This document shows, in pieces, positions 11,985 through 25,339 of a stretch of 64,000 nt of DNA. The notes under the pieces are model-generated. The model was given only the letters and a program-made list of their open reading frames with translations, had not been told where the DNA came from and did no database searches. Position 1 is the stretch's first letter. Each line of letters opens with the position of its first letter. The DNA lies in the NCBI GenBank assembly GCA_007922305.1, contig ML677358.1, positions 11,177,343 through 11,241,342 on the forward strand. Reading direction: 5' to 3'. This stretch comes from Dermatemys mawii (lineage: Eukaryota > Chordata > Testudines > Dermatemydidae). The position numbers and the translations under genes were made by a program.

Positions 11985-12250
11985 GCAGGTTCTGGGTTCT
12001 AGGCAGTCAGGCCTGGTGGTTGGTGCTGTGGTCAAGTACAGGTATCAAAGGTTGCAGCTGGCTGTAGAGTCAGGACCTGGATAAGGGCAACACTGAAATC
12101 AAGGTCTGGGGACAAGCTGCCGGTCAGAGTCTGTAGACAAGCCAAATCAGGATCACATTCAGAGTCATGAAGCAGGCTGAAGGTCAAAGTTGAGTTGGAG
12201 TTGTAATAACGTTTTAAATGTCAAGTTCTCAGGTCAAGAATGACAGAACA
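11985..12250. repeat. Degenerate GTCA/GGTC-rich quasi-repetitive block
   Basis: Irregularly spaced gtcagg, gtcaag, gtcagag and caggtc words recur about every 15-30 bp, as in internally repetitive regions of some reptile LTR elements. No exact period, end or TSD can be defined. Confidence 0.3.
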
Positions 12251-15200
12251 CTACCAGATTTTAACCTCTCAAGAATCTATATAAGTATTTGTGAGTTCGA
12301 CCCAGGGTGAAATTTCACCCATAAAAATAAGCAATTTTCCCATCATTGCACCTAATTTTTTTTATTCAAATTAATCCAAGGGAAATATTTCCAGCCATTG
12401 ATTTTAATTTATAGATCCAAAGTTTTCCTACAGTATCTCTAAGTACTGGAACAAGTGAAGGGAAGCTAAAATCTGGGGGCATTAGTATTCCCTGCCCACT
12501 TACAGAAGCACATTAACCATTTAAAATCTCTAATGCATTTCTCTTAGTGAAGAGGAACACTGCTAGAGGCTATTGCAGCCTCCATATTTCTTATGGACAA
12601 GCTACAATTACTTTCTGGTGGAAAGAGAGCAAACAAAAGAATCCCTGTGTTATACTAGTCTGCCTGGCCATGACAATAGCAATGAAGGGTAACCCACCGG
12701 TCATATTCAGAATTTTGTTTATTTAGTGCTCTCTCTCCAGCTCCCTAAAATGTCAATTACTCTTGTTGGCAAAGCTTTTGAAAACCTCATTTTAATTTGG
12801 ATCTCAGACTCTGAATTTCTTTAAACCAAATTCTCAAAGCAACACATTTCCATGTTCAAATGTCTCTTCTGCAAAGAGATTTTTTTTGAAAGGGAAAAGA
12901 CCAGCTTCCTCCTGAGGGAGACTGCTGGTTGTTCTAATTTTAGATAACAGTCAATAATAACAAGAGGCTTTGTTTGCAGGCTGCCTTTGAAAGAAGACAA
13001 ACAACAGCTCATTGTATTTTTACAGCAGCAACGATGCACATTTTAGTTTGAATTTATGAATCTGACACCACATAAGAATGATGAAGGTAGTGTCCATGTT
13101 ATCTAGCTCCATGCTTGAGTACCTACAACACAGGTCTGGTAGCAACTGTTTGCTGACAATTTTCTTTGCCCTCTGGGCAGAGAAAATATATTTCATCCAA
13201 GTAGGATGGCGCTACATTAGAAAGATATAGAGTGAACATTAGAAAGATATAGAGTGGTCAGAAATAAAGATTTATTGAGGCCTGAATTTCATGCAAAATG
13301 CATGAATACTAGGGCAACTACCATTAAGCTTGTGACAATATATAGTGGTAATAGGAGTATAGCATTCAGGGAATGGGAATTTGGGAGATATCAAAATATC
13401 ATGAGTAAAGCAAATGAGAACTTATATAGGTTTCCTTAGTTGAGTCATGAATTGATGTGAGACTGTTTCATCAACACAAGTTTAACACACTATCAAAAAT
13501 GTCCAGTTCATTACCCACTACATACCCAGTCAATGATGCTGTTCAACATGATAGGGCATTTAATCCACCAGTCATAGTGAATCTGAGTCCACACACATTG
13601 GAAATCTCCAAAACACTCGTCAACTCAAGCCGAGCTATAGCGCTGGTGGAGTTAAGTTGCATAAAAATATGGAATAGCTGCATATGAATTCTTATAACAC
13701 CATAACTTCTGCAATTAGCTCTACAATTAATTGAGGCCATGACTGTATGCTAGAAGCTTATGATTAATGGCTATGTCTGTTCCGTTGAACTGCACTAGCA
13801 GCTCTGTGTTGCATCATGCATATTCTTTTTCCAGTGAGGTACCAATAATGAAAACTCCCCTTTTATTCAGTCCTTCTTACACACCTGTTCCTCAGACTGG
13901 CTCTCATTTCAAACTTAGGCCAACTCCATGCATAGGAAAGGAACACCCCCCACCTTCAAAAAGTGGCTCCCGCCCCACCACACAGCTACACAGGCAAACC
14001 GGCTACTTTGGAAACCAATACAAATTTTAAAATAAGGGTGTATTGAACCCCTCACCTGCTAACAATAACTTACTATTTTAATCCCTGACAGCACAAACAC
14101 ACTTGCTGGAAGGGCAGAGAAGTAGTGTAAGTGTGATACAGTCTATCAGGCCTTCTCTGCTTCCTGTTAACACTCCCAGACTAAGGGAAATCCATTCTGA
14201 TTGGGTGACCAATAAGACAGTCCTTCCGTGATCTAGAAGAGCCAGGAGGAAATACTGACCAATCAAGCACCAGCAGGCCACTTAAAAAGCCCCCACACAC
14301 TCACATTGTGCAGGAGCAGTGCTGGATGAGGGACGGGGACAGAGTACAAGCAGCTCTTCAGGAATGACCCAGAATCCAGCTGGGGTCCTACTCTGTGCAC
14401 TGCAATGAAGAGCTTGCATTTTGAAGGGTTTTTTTTTCACTTCAGTTAAAAAGGCACAGACAGCCAAATCCAGAGTTATTTTCTTACTTGGATTTTGTCA
14501 GTCTCTAAACAAAGCTTAATTACCCTGCTCAAAGTAGGCAATCCTCGCAGACAACCGTGGGGAGTGCCTGTCTGAAGGGGACATTGCAGAGCAGTGCTGC
14601 CTCCCACAAAGAAGAGGTATTGCTCCACAAAATCATGATCAGGCAAGGCATTGTAGAGTGGGGTAGTAATGCTAGCACTGCTATCACAGGACTAGCATAA
14701 CTTTAGTCACTTCCTTTATTTTTCAGTTTGTACAATAGCCAACCCACAAAAATACTGACACACTAGCATAGCAACCACACTTTCAACCTATTTCCATTGT
14801 GTACTCTCAGGTTCCATACACTTCATTGTAACTCAGAATTGAACACAAACATAAAACCTATTGAGACCATGCAGATATCTCAGTTCTTGGCAGATCTCAT
14901 GCTTTTTGGGGGGCATCAAAGGGAAGTCTTTAAAGAAGCACACACATCAAGTCAACAGCACCATATCTTTAGATAGAAGTTCATAATTTCAACTTCAATA
15001 TTTATGAGTTAATGGGATTCTGCATTAAATAGAAATTCAGCGTTCACCTACAGAGAATAAATAATCCTTCCATTACGCGCACTGTTGACACAAGTTAATT
15101 TGTCTCCTCCTGAGACATTGCAAAGAAAACGTTAAAGACCCCCTACTGAAAATAGGGATTTGCAGTACTACAGCCCATTGCTAGCTCTCAAGAAAGTTAG

Positions 15201-15584
15201 TGAGTGAATGCGAAAAGTTTCAGAGATTCAGTCTAGTGGATATAACACTCTGTCCCGCCAAGTTAGTAGCAATGAGCTAGACAACATACAGTCTATCCAC
15301 ATATTATCCAAACGACTTTGGTCTCCAAAATCAGGCTGGAAATCTTATGATAAAAAAATATCAATTACAGCTTTGTTTCTTATAGTCCAAGCATATAGTT
15401 ATCAGTTGCTGATGTCTGAAATCTTAATGGAGGAAAATGAATGTTTTGTGCTTTTTGATTCATTCCTAAATTCAAAATGTAGTAATTGCATTGTACTTTG
15501 TCTATGCCAAATGTTTTATGGCTTAAAGAAGCCATAAGACAGACATGTTGGAAAATATTTTCAGTTCATACAGCTGATTTAGAC
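12251..15584. other. Unique non-coding stretch
   Basis: About 3.3 kb without a recognised interspersed repeat apart from the tandem duplication at 13214-13257. Short open frames (61-109 codons) occur on both strands without coding signs. Confidence 0.45.
13214..13257. repeat. 22-bp tandem duplication, two copies
   Basis: The unit acattagaaagatatagagt plus 2 bp occurs twice head to tail (13214-13235 and 13236-13257), differing only at the last base. Near identity suggests a recent slippage or repair event. Confidence 0.85.
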
Positions 15585-15665
15585 CTTCATCCAGCAAGAC
15601 AACTTAAGCATGTGTCTAACTTCAAGCAGTTACCTATTCCCATTATGCATCTGGGATCAAAGCCA
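15585..15665. repeat. Fragment of short palindromic repeat
   Basis: Contains catccagcaagacaacttaa and gcatgtgtctaacttcaagc, resembling one arm of the palindromic repeat at 51920-52035. The second arm is poorly kept (catctgggatcaaagcc). Confidence 0.4.
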
Positions 15666-15820
15666 TAGGAAAGATACATGAAATATTTGTTGAAGACACA
15701 AAAGAAAAGAAAAGGTGCAGCTACAGAAAACATTTATATTTCACAAACACACACCCTAGAGGCCATTGACAGTCTCCACTTATTATGTGTTATCCACATG
15801 CGGAAACATTCTATTATTTG

Positions 15821-16990
15821 AGAACATAACATAAAAACAGCCATTCTGTGTCAGACAAATGGTCCATCCAGCCCAGTATCCTGTCTTCCAGCAGCGGCCA
15901 GTGTCAGATCCTGCAGAGGGAATGAACAGAACAGGCCATTTTGAGTGATCCATCCAGTATCATCCAGTCCCAGCTTCTGAAACTCAGAGGTCTAGGGACA
16001 CCCTGAGCATGTATTTACATCTCTGATTATCTTAACTAATACCCATGGACTGACCTATTCTCTGTGAATTTATCTAATTCTTCGTTGAAGGCACTTATAC
16101 TTTTGGCCTTCACAATATCCCTCATCAATGAGTTGTACAGGTTGACTGTGCACTATGTGAAGTATTTCCTTATGTGTGTTTTAAACCTACTGCCTCTTAA
16201 TTACATTGGTTCTTGCGTTGTGAGACGGGGGAAATTACAGTTCCTTATTCACTTTCTCCATGCCATTCATACCTTTATTATATCCCCCCTTGTCTCTTTT
16301 CCCAGCTGAACAATGCAAGTCTTTTTAATCTCTCCTCATGAAAGCTGTTCCATACTTTAATCATTGTTGCTGCCCTTCTCTGTACATTTTCTATTTCTAA
16401 TATCTTTTCCAAGATGGGGTGACCAGCACTTCACACAGTAGGATATACCATGGAATTATATAGTGGCATTATGATATTTTCTGTTTTATTAGCTCTCTCT
16501 TTCCTAATGTTTCCTAACATTGTTAGCTTTTATGACTGCCGCTGGACATAGAGCGGATGTTTTCAGAAAACTATCCATGATGACCCAAATATCTTTCTTG
16601 AGTGGGACCAGATTATTTAGTTCCCATCATTGTCTATATATAGTTGGGATTATGCTTTCCGATGTGCATTACTTTGCACTTATCAGCGTTGGATATACAG
16701 TTAGTTTGAGCCTCTATTGTGGTGTTTTTAAATAGTTTCCATGCAGCTTGCAGGCATTTTACACTTGTGACTGGTCCTTTAAAATTTTTATTTAACTAGC
16801 TTCCTCGTTTTGCGTAAAGTTCCCCTTTTTGACGTTGAAATCTACTGTGGTGGGTTTCTTCAGTATTCCCATCTTGCCCCTCCACATCCTCCCATCCCCA
16901 CCAGGATGTTAAATTTAATTATGGTTGCTATTAGTGAGTGGTTGAGCTATATTCACCTCTTGTACCAGTGCCTCTATCAAATTTTCTGGA
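15821..16990 (-). mobile_element. CR1 LINE, 3' half of ORF2 and 3' end, degraded
   Basis: Read on the minus strand, this is a 5'-truncated CR1 non-LTR retrotransposon. Its 3' end is at the left (gaacataacataaaaacagc, the degenerate octamer tail). Next come the 3' region, the C-terminal part of the reverse-transcriptase ORF (16050-16700, with the landmarks cagcccagtatcctgtcttc and tatatagttgggattatgct) and, after a divergent stretch, a part encoding the end of the endonuclease domain (about 16810-16970, minus). Stops and frameshifts break every frame, so it is dead. The plus-strand open frames here (118, 81 and 71 codons) are antisense shadows. Confidence 0.85.
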
Positions 16991-18426
16991 TGTGCATTAC
17001 AACAGTTACTTTATGGAAAGCAGATTATCAGTTTCATAACTGTGAATGTCTTAAATCTGTCCCAACATGTAATTCTCACTCCAAGCAATTTACAGCTACA
17101 GCTATAAAAGGGTACTGTATCTTCCAGATTAATACTTTAAAAACTGTTGAAACAACAAAGAATTGATTGCCAATTGTCTTGTTACTGGTGAAGCAAGCCA
17201 AGATTTTTCAGCTTGTGCATGTAGAAAAAGAACCATCAAATACACAACAAATATATACTCTTTCTTTTAAGATAGAAAAATGGATTGACTCTTGTTACAT
17301 GTGTTCAGGTATTGAATAGTTAAATCCTGGTTTTATTGGGAAACTCTGGCTCCTGCTGCCTTGTGACCTGAATTTATGTTAAGAGATTCAAGGACAGGAA
17401 TTTTATTTGAAAGTGTTCAGTCACCATTTGTACATACGGATAAAGCCCAATCCTTCTCCTGAAATCAATGCCATTAGTTTCAAGGGGATCAAGAATGGGC
17501 TCATGGGAAGATTTTGTCCATATTGAACCAAACATTTCTGTAAGGAAGCCAAAAACTGCAAGTATCGACATTCAAGCTGGAGATTATATTTGGAGACTAT
17601 AAGGGTGACTTATCCTTGATAATATAACTATAGAAGGCTCCTGGTTTTGATATTCCTAGTTTAGTCCTTTTCACATTGCAAATCCCTAATTCAGTTCAAA
17701 AGGAGCACTGAATTAGTGTAAAAATGAAATACCATTTCAGAAAAAAGTGCCCTACACATTCAGATTCGGGCTAAGGTCATTCTCTGATGAAGCATTGTAA
17801 TGAAACTCATGCTGCAGCTGTTTGCACTATGCTGAGCGTACAGGCTTTTTGCAGATTCATTCTCCAGCGTTTACTGAAATGGATTATTCTGTAATACTGT
17901 AATTCATTCTGTTCATTAATTCTGTAATTCATACAGAGGGCATGCTGGCCAATGAAATACAATGCAGCACTCCCATACCAGAGAAAACAAACCTAAATTG
18001 TCATTTTGGACACTATTACTAAAATTATGAATGTGGCCTTCTTCTCCCATGAATTTATTACACAGAAAAAAATATAATTCATAAATACATTTCTTCAGTA
18101 TGCTACTAATCCAGGCGCACAAAGAAAGGGCCACAGTCACATACTTAATGGGAGAATCTGTCAAAGCACCAGTATTCTTAGTAAGGGTTTCCATTAACAA
18201 TTAATACCATGCTGTTCAAAACTCTATTTGCAGATCCAGGTGTCAAAAAAAACAGATCAAACATAGGGGCAGTGAGCACGTGATCTTTTACTGTTTCTAA
18301 TAATTTACCAATGCTGAGTACTTTTAAATATGGAGATCATGTGATTTCCATCCTTTTTCACCTACAACCTTAACTTGGTTATATTTTCTGTTACAAAAAG
18401 GTAGCAGCCTCAATTCTCTTTGACTG
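16991..18426. other. Unique non-coding stretch
   Basis: AT-rich, with no repeat ends recognised. Short open frames at 17374-17571 (-) and 17916-18200 (-) have no motifs. Confidence 0.45.
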
Positions 18427-18545
18427 GGTTATTGTAACCATGCTGGGCCCAAGATATTAGAGAGACAAGGTGCATGAGGTAACATCTGTTATTGGACCAA
18501 CTTCTGTTGGTAAGAGTCAAGCTTTAGAGCTTACACAGAGCTGAT
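18427..18545 (-). mobile_element. Penelope-like (?) repeat tail, type A
   Basis: On the minus strand it reads agctctgtgtaagctc, then ccaacagaagttggtccaat and ttgtctctctaatatcttgg. The same order occurs in many reptile repeats. The hairpin arms gagct/agctc followed by a degraded GAAA recall a hammerhead-type fold. The Penelope assignment is my inference. Other copies are at 35425-35575. Confidence 0.65.
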
Positions 18546-19775
18546 CTGCAGCAGATCTCTGTAAGTTCAAACATTTCTTGTCTCTCTTTTTGAATCTGAC
18601 AGCCTGGCCCAGCAAACCCTTAATCATGTTCATGTCAGTGTGGCGTGAAGGATTAGGCCATATAATACTGTATCTTACTTGCTCTAATGCACAGTCCTCT
18701 TCACATTTTAACACGTCTAGTCAATAGTCCCATTTCCAGCACCCTTTCTAGGGAATTGCATGTGACTTAGAGATGGCAATTCCTCCCTTTACTCATATGT
18801 TTGGATGTCCATGGGGAGGGCAGTCCAGACCAGTCCCTATTTGTCATGCCCTTGATTTTCAGATCTGAATTGTGAGCACACAGATACCAAGTATGATAGG
18901 ATGGATATAGACTGCTATTCCCACTCAATGCAGCTCTAGAGAGAGAACGAGAGGGCACACGCTTCATCCACTGTCGTGTTAACGAAGTATCTGTTTATTT
19001 TATGATCTATTAGGAGAAAGCTTATAGCCATTCTTTGTGTTGCAGTGAAATGTGTCTAATGTCATATTTCATGTGGAAAAACCCAAATTAACCTTGCACC
19101 AATCTGTAATGTAAGCAGCACATCACATGACAGGGAGCATTCCAGCCTTTCCACCCCTCCTGAATACAGTAGTGGAATATCCTGTTCATTTTTGTTCCAT
19201 TTCAAAAAGGCTCCTATTTCACTTTATTTTGGTGAAATTTCATGTATTTATTACCTAGAATAATACAGGCATGGTGCACTTATTTATTATGCATTTCAAA
19301 GCCAAATGCCTTTCATCCGCCTTTGACTCATACCTCTTACATAATTTCCCTTTCCCTGTTCTAAACTGGGCAGAAGAGCATCAGTGAAAAAGTTGTGACT
19401 ACCAAGATGAATGTATTCCATACTAAGCCTTCAAAATATAATAGTATCCAGTATCTGGCATAATCTGACTGGTGTAGTCTGAACTGTCCGTATAATTGGT
19501 ACACTACATGGTTTTGTGTTTTTAATAGAAAAAGCAAGGGAAGTTCAGTAATAAAATTCTGATGAGTTGTTAGAGGTAGTTGCTTATTCTCCGACTTGCA
19601 TCAGTGTGATTGGATGATAAAAAGTACAGCCTTTGAACAACATGCGGCCTTGCTGAAGTCTTTTTGCCATGGTAGCTCAGGCTCCTTGAAGTTTTAAACA
19701 CCTCTGCAATCTGGGTACGTCTAGATGTCAAGTTCAGATTTGAGCTGACGTCTAAGATTTGAGTAAAAATATATT
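18546..19775. other. Unique non-coding stretch
   Basis: No repeat ends or coding signature recognised. Confidence 0.45.
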
Positions 19776-19902
19776 ATATATGGGCCCAGTCCTAATCTGG
19801 TGTAAATCACTGTAGCTGCTTAGATCCTTGGCTGGTGTAAATTGCCATAATTCTACTCAATAGAGCAAGGGCAGATTGCAGCAGCTGAGGATCTGGCCTA
19901 TG
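19776..19902. repeat. Short palindromic repeat
   Basis: Imperfect palindrome: the left arm has gggcccagtcctaatctgg and tgtaaatcactgtagct; the right arm has ggctggtgtaaattgcc and cagctgaggatctggcc. It resembles copies at 47236-47322 and 54626-54665. Likely a foldback MITE. Confidence 0.65.
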
Positions 19903-20214
19903 TTTTGAAATGCAGCATGAATTAATATTACATGTCTTTGCTAGCAAGGGTTTGGCTTACTGCAAGTCTATCTTGAAAATCATTCCATTGATTAGGCAAT
20001 GGAGAAGGAACCATTGTACAATCAAAACTTTTCTTCTGGAGGACAGGAATGGTATCACCTCCCCCCGGTACCAGTTCCCCCTGGTCTAACCATGTGCTCC
20101 TAAGAGACGAGTGACCTCAACTCTTAGTGTAGCCAAGCTCAGCTGTTTCCCAGCAGCAACAGCAAAAATAAAGGCAGCAACCACTGCAGCATATGGGAGT
20201 TTTGCCACTGACTC

Positions 20215-20285
20215 CAATGTTAGAAGACTGGGTGCTCAGCACCTCCCAGGAGTTGCTCAGTATCTTGAATAACTAGGCCCTAGAA
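20215..20285. repeat. Partial palindromic repeat
   Basis: Contains gggtgctcagcacctcccag and aactaggccct, matching one arm of the element at 37945-38051. Confidence 0.45.
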
Positions 20286-23200
20286 CACCATTATACTGTA
20301 GAGGACATTGGTCTGCCCTTGAACAAATGTGACTTTTCCCCTTCTTTTACTTATTTTATCTAGTGACATCTGGCTGTTTTCAAACAACAAATACCTTGAA
20401 AGCCTCCTTCATTGCGGGGAGTCACCTTTATCTGGCTGTGCAGCATGTAATTCCCATATTGCCTCTCTCTTGAAAGACTCCTGTGTCACAGGGCAGGTTT
20501 CACAGTGTGACAGGAGCATCGTAGGCTATAGCCACTACTGATGTAGCTCTAGGCTTCTGACTACAATGCACAGATCTTCAAAGGTGTGAAAAGCACTAGT
20601 ATAGCACTCTTTATGTTAGGGAGAGAAAGGAAAACTTTGGTTAAGATTTAAGGGGCCATGCATGCCATGCAATGGCTTTTTGGGATATTCTGGCAGCTGC
20701 ATCTTCAATTGCCATATTTGACAGTATCAGGGGGTCCAGTATGTGGATTCTGTACTGCAGGGTGGGAGAGATGCAAAGGACACTGACATGTTCTACATTG
20801 GTTTGGAGAGGAGGGATAAGTGAAACTGCTTTACATTGAAGTCCATTCTGGGTATTTTCCTTTATTGCACAGCAAACACTGACTGAGGACTAAAAATCCC
20901 AGTGAGATGAGAAATGTTCTGGCAGCCAAAGCCTATCCAAGGGCTCCCTTTTGAGCAGGCTGAATGCAAGTCACTGAATATGGTAGCTGGACAATTATTT
21001 TCTGTACTTGCCCAGAAGATTCTGCCTGGCCCTATGGTGGGTGCCTAGAATGGGAGGGAAACTAGTAGGAGGAGGAGTACAGCATAGAGGAGCCTGGACC
21101 CACTTGTGCATCCTGGAGAAGATCCTGGCAGCATTTTACTCAGTAGACTGGTGGATGCATAATGCTCCAGATGAGGCTAACGAGACACACACAGCAGCCA
21201 GTACAGGGATGACCATCCTGAGGGGAGGAGAGGCGGGAGTAAGGGGATGCTGAACCAGCCACAGCCCCTGCGTGCTGGAAGATACAGTGACACTTCTGTC
21301 AGTGACAATTAGCTCAGAAAATGGCACAGCTTTGCCATAAAGGGCAATTACTGAGCCTGGCAGCAAACCGACTCACAGGCAATGAAGTACACGCCTGTGC
21401 AGAATCTCCCTGCAATAGCTCAAATATCAGCATCTTTATAAGAGGTAACATGGACTGCACGGTACTGAATAGCTTCCAGAACAGCATGGGTGATATTAAC
21501 CCATCAGATGCCAGAAGCAGAGTTACCCTTCTGGGAAAAAAGGTCTGAAATATGTTTTCCTAATGTCACTAACCATTTATTTTTCAGCATCTCTCAGGTA
21601 GTCACTGTGCACATCAGTGTGTAATTCTATTTATGTGCCCCAATTATAACTGTAAATTCAACATTCAGGGGTAGCTATTCAAAGCAGCTTGCAGGGATTT
21701 AGCCGTGTAATTTCTTCTGACAAGAGTGAGAGACATGATTAAAACCTAGCTCAGGGCTTTGAAACTGTACTTTCTGGAACTGCATGTTCCTCTTGTATTG
21801 GCATCAACGCGGTTTTAATGTAACCTTGGCTGCCAGAAGCAGATGAGCTTGAAGTCAGTGAGGTGACAGGATTGTGCAGTGGTGCATCGGCAAAGCGACC
21901 CATTACCACTGTTTCGTGCAGCTTCTGGTCCTGCTACCACCAGACACAGCTGGCTAGCTAGAGTATCTGCTTTGCAGAATTATGATCAGCAAAGCAGGGC
22001 AGAGGTGGGGATAGCTGACAGGAAACAAGTTCTGGTTCCCTAATTTTCTACCCAGCTCTCAGTCTCAGCTCCTACTCTAACTTGAGCCATCTGGCAACAC
22101 AATATCTAAGGGATCATCTAGGACCTGAGTATAACCAAAACAAAAAAACACTTTAGCCACTCCTCCTCCGCTACCCCTATGTATCCCTCCCAGTGGTGTA
22201 GGAGAAGTGTGGCAATACTCAGGAAATCCCAGCTAGTGGAAACCCCAGTTTCTGCTCCCGTCACACCACCTGAGTAGTGCAAGGTGAAAAGATCAGGGCA
22301 GAGAATCTGTTCCAGTGGTCATAGAAAGAGTATTGGATAAGGGGGCATTATTGAAATGGAAGTTAATCCAAGATAGATATGCACATATGCCAAGTCAGAT
22401 TTCCACAAGGGAAGCTGTAGAAGTCCTGTTAGAGCAGCTGATGGGGAGACAATCAAAATTAGTGAATACTTAAACCTTCACAAATGATTCCCTATCCCTT
22501 CACTCAAACGTTCACTTCCCATCTCTGTCTTCTTTCTTCCTCTTCTCCTTCTATTATTTCCACCTTCTCATTTCATTCATTCATCTCAGGATAGTGACTG
22601 GCCTTCAAAATTCTGATTTCCTTAGGAAATTAAATGTTACCTCAGAATTCCCCACACTAAAAATAGAGAATACTGAAGATGAGGAGGTCTGACTTACTGT
22701 AGTTAGTCAATGTAAAACAGAGACATCTTAAGAGTTACTACTGTCATATTTCCTGCCCTTATGGACTTTTAACATATTATATATATATATGAACCATCTT
22801 AGTCTCTGGGCTTATTTACAGCACTTTCCAAATGTCACAAGTAAGAAAGAACAAAAAACTCAGAAGCCATCTTAAACAAGAACTACAATCACCACAAGCC
22901 AGAAAAGATACTTAACCCAGTCTCTTGCTCTGACCAGACACATGGCAGTTATTCAGGACCCCCTTCTCCCAAGAAACACTGTAATTTAGAACCTTGAGCA
23001 TTGCTTCTGGTGTAATTCCAGATTTTAACAAGGCTGAAGAGTAACAAAAAAAAAACCCCTCACGCACATTCTTGACACACAGTAGTAAAAAGAAACATTA
23101 CCCTTGTTACTAATTTTCTAATAAAACCAGGAACATTCTGTGGGCTATAGATCAACTATCCACTGTGATGAGTGCCCCAGACACAATGCACAGTCCTTTC

Positions 23201-23319
23201 TCTTCCACCTTGCCCGTGTAAAGGTGAACTGGGAGATGGTGTTCACAGCACCACAGTAAAGAGTTATGCCTTTATGTTTTTAAGGAGGCCTGTACAAGTG
23301 TCCCTGCGTGAATGTGGAC
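20286..23319. other. Unique non-coding stretch
   Basis: About 3 kb without a recognised repeat or gene. A short (TA)n run is at about 22780-22790 and a 10-bp A run near 23046. Confidence 0.4.
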
Positions 23320-24066
23320 GAGTAGTTCCCAAACTTTAGCAACCTGTGAACCCCTTTCACTAAAATGTCAAGTCTCGCGAACCCACTCCTAAGAATGAAT
23401 ATTTCCAGGGATTTTCTCCTTTACCTGAGTATAAATTATAAGAACAGTGATCTTGGAAATATAAAATTTGTTTTTATAGCATGCTTATTACATGCTATTT
23501 ATTATTATTTGTTATTTATCTTTATGGTCTTTTTAATACATTATTAAAATGGCAACACTCTTCCAAGATCTCACTTTCGTAGTGTGTATCACTTTGAATA
23601 AGCCTCTTATAAGACAAAGCTCCTATGTTTCGTCAAGGAGTATCAGATGTGAAACAGCATGAAGTATTTAAGAAACCAAGTCAAAGAGTTTCTCCTACAC
23701 AAGTATTCAGTTCTTGAGCAGTCCAGGCAAACAATGCATGTTACAACAAAGCTTAAACTTGTTCATCATAATAATTTAAAAAACAATACTAGCTGCCTAT
23801 TTAATTTTAAAAACAGCAAAAAATATCCACCTCCCTTTCCATTTCTTATAAGGAGTCTTGAAGTTTAAATCTCCTCAGTGTGATAGATATGCTTGCTTTG
23901 ATCTGCATAGCTCCTGGAAGTCTCCAAGGCTCCAGGCTGCTGGCCCCACGCTGACTGGGGTCTCTATGGACGGCTCTGTCCACCATTAGGGAATTTTTCT
24001 CCGAGAACCCCCTGAAACATTTTGCAAACACGGAGGGGTTCCCGAACCCTAGTTTGGGAATCACTG
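23320..24066. mobile_element. Non-autonomous hAT element, 747 bp
   Basis: Left end gagtagttcccaaacttt and right end, complemented, cagtgattcccaaacta form inverted termini. Flanks atgtggac (23312-23319) and atgtggaa (24067-24074) are an 8-bp TSD with one mismatch. The interior is AT-rich at left and GC-richer at right (23910-24050). No transposase frame is kept; internal frames of 60-100 codons lack motifs. Confidence 0.85.
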
Positions 24067-24074
24067 ATGTGGAA

Positions 24075-25315
24075 GAAGGTGCTTTCAATAAGAAGAATAC
24101 AGTCCCAGATTCTCTGTGGTATCCGTAGAGTGCTCCGGTGCAACTCAAGAAGGATTAGCAAACATGACTTTAGGCAATATTTCTGCTCCCTCAGTCTTGG
24201 GTTGGCCATTCACTAGCGTGATCCCCTCAGCATAAGCTAGAGCAGCCTGAATGCTGTTGTAACTTGTGTAGGCTGCAGACAACCTCAGTAACCTTCTACA
24301 ACAGCCAGATATCAGCAGGGCGTAGGCATGCTTTTCCCTGCTTAAATCAGCTTCACATCCCTACAGAACACCTCCACAGCTAACAACACTGGTTCTAGAG
24401 TCACTTTGTGCCAGCAGCCCAGGATCTGGGCCATGGAATTCTCCACCATTCCTGTTGGCCCTAACGCTGAAGACAGACAACGATGCAACTTAGGACAATA
24501 AGCAAGGCATCTGTGTTTATAATAGTGCCATAGAATATCTTCATTGGATTTTTAATGTTTTGTTCATGCCACACTCATCTAATGTAATATTACTATAACG
24601 ATACTGACATAACAAGCCACCGATACGTAACAATGCTGGTGTAAAAAAAAATCATTATCTGAATAATATGAACACCACAGTGAAGAACTGTATAGCTTAG
24701 AGACACTTTGTCAAGCCATTTTGCTAGCAGTTTTCTACCCACTATCACCGAATGTTTGGGTTTAATTTACTAGAGTGCTAAGACACAGCTGTGAGCACTC
24801 GTATGAAACAATCAAATTTTAAATCCACCTAGCAAGAAGATATTGACAGTCACTACATTTATGTGCTCCGACTTTGTACACGATACTCATTTGGACAATG
24901 TTCCAGCAGGGTGTTGAATTCTTCATTTAGCTTTCTAGCATCAAGTAGAGTGCACTAATCAAGCAGTCATTTACAGTGAAGCAAGATAAATTGTACAGTG
25001 TAAACCACAGATGCAGAGTAAAGCATCTGAAAAAGAGAATACTGTTTTACCTGGCTAAGCAAAGGACCGCCACAGCCTTTTGTATTCCAATGTTAATTTA
25101 AATGTTTTTGAAATATCCTAATTCTAATGTACTCTTCAATAGCCCATAATTACTGCATCTTCCTAAAAGCAAAGAAAGTCAGGGCAGTAAAGTATGGCTC
25201 ACAGCACACTGAAAGCATACAGTTCATTTTTCTCCCTTTCCATACTACTTTTGTACAACCATGTAACTGAAATCTGTGTTGCACTCTAGCAGACAGGTGA
25301 CATAGCCAGTTGATT
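24075..25315. other. Mostly unique stretch
   Basis: The part at 24220-24480 (agagcagcctgaatgctgtt, gcagggcgtaggcatgc, ccaggatctgggccatgg) has the look of an old dispersed repeat, but I cannot set ends or family. The rest shows nothing. Confidence 0.35.
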
Positions 25316-25339
25316 GGGGGTGGGATGGGGGTGGGTGGG
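25316..25339 (+). other. Potential G-quadruplex
   Basis: Five G-runs of 3-5 bases separated by single bases (T, AT, T, T) in 24 bp. This pattern is expected to form a very stable quadruplex on the plus strand when single-stranded. Confidence 0.6.

Noticed and set aside
16064..17166. Plus-strand frames of 71-118 codons
   Set aside because: Antisense shadows of the CR1 element, which reads on the minus strand.
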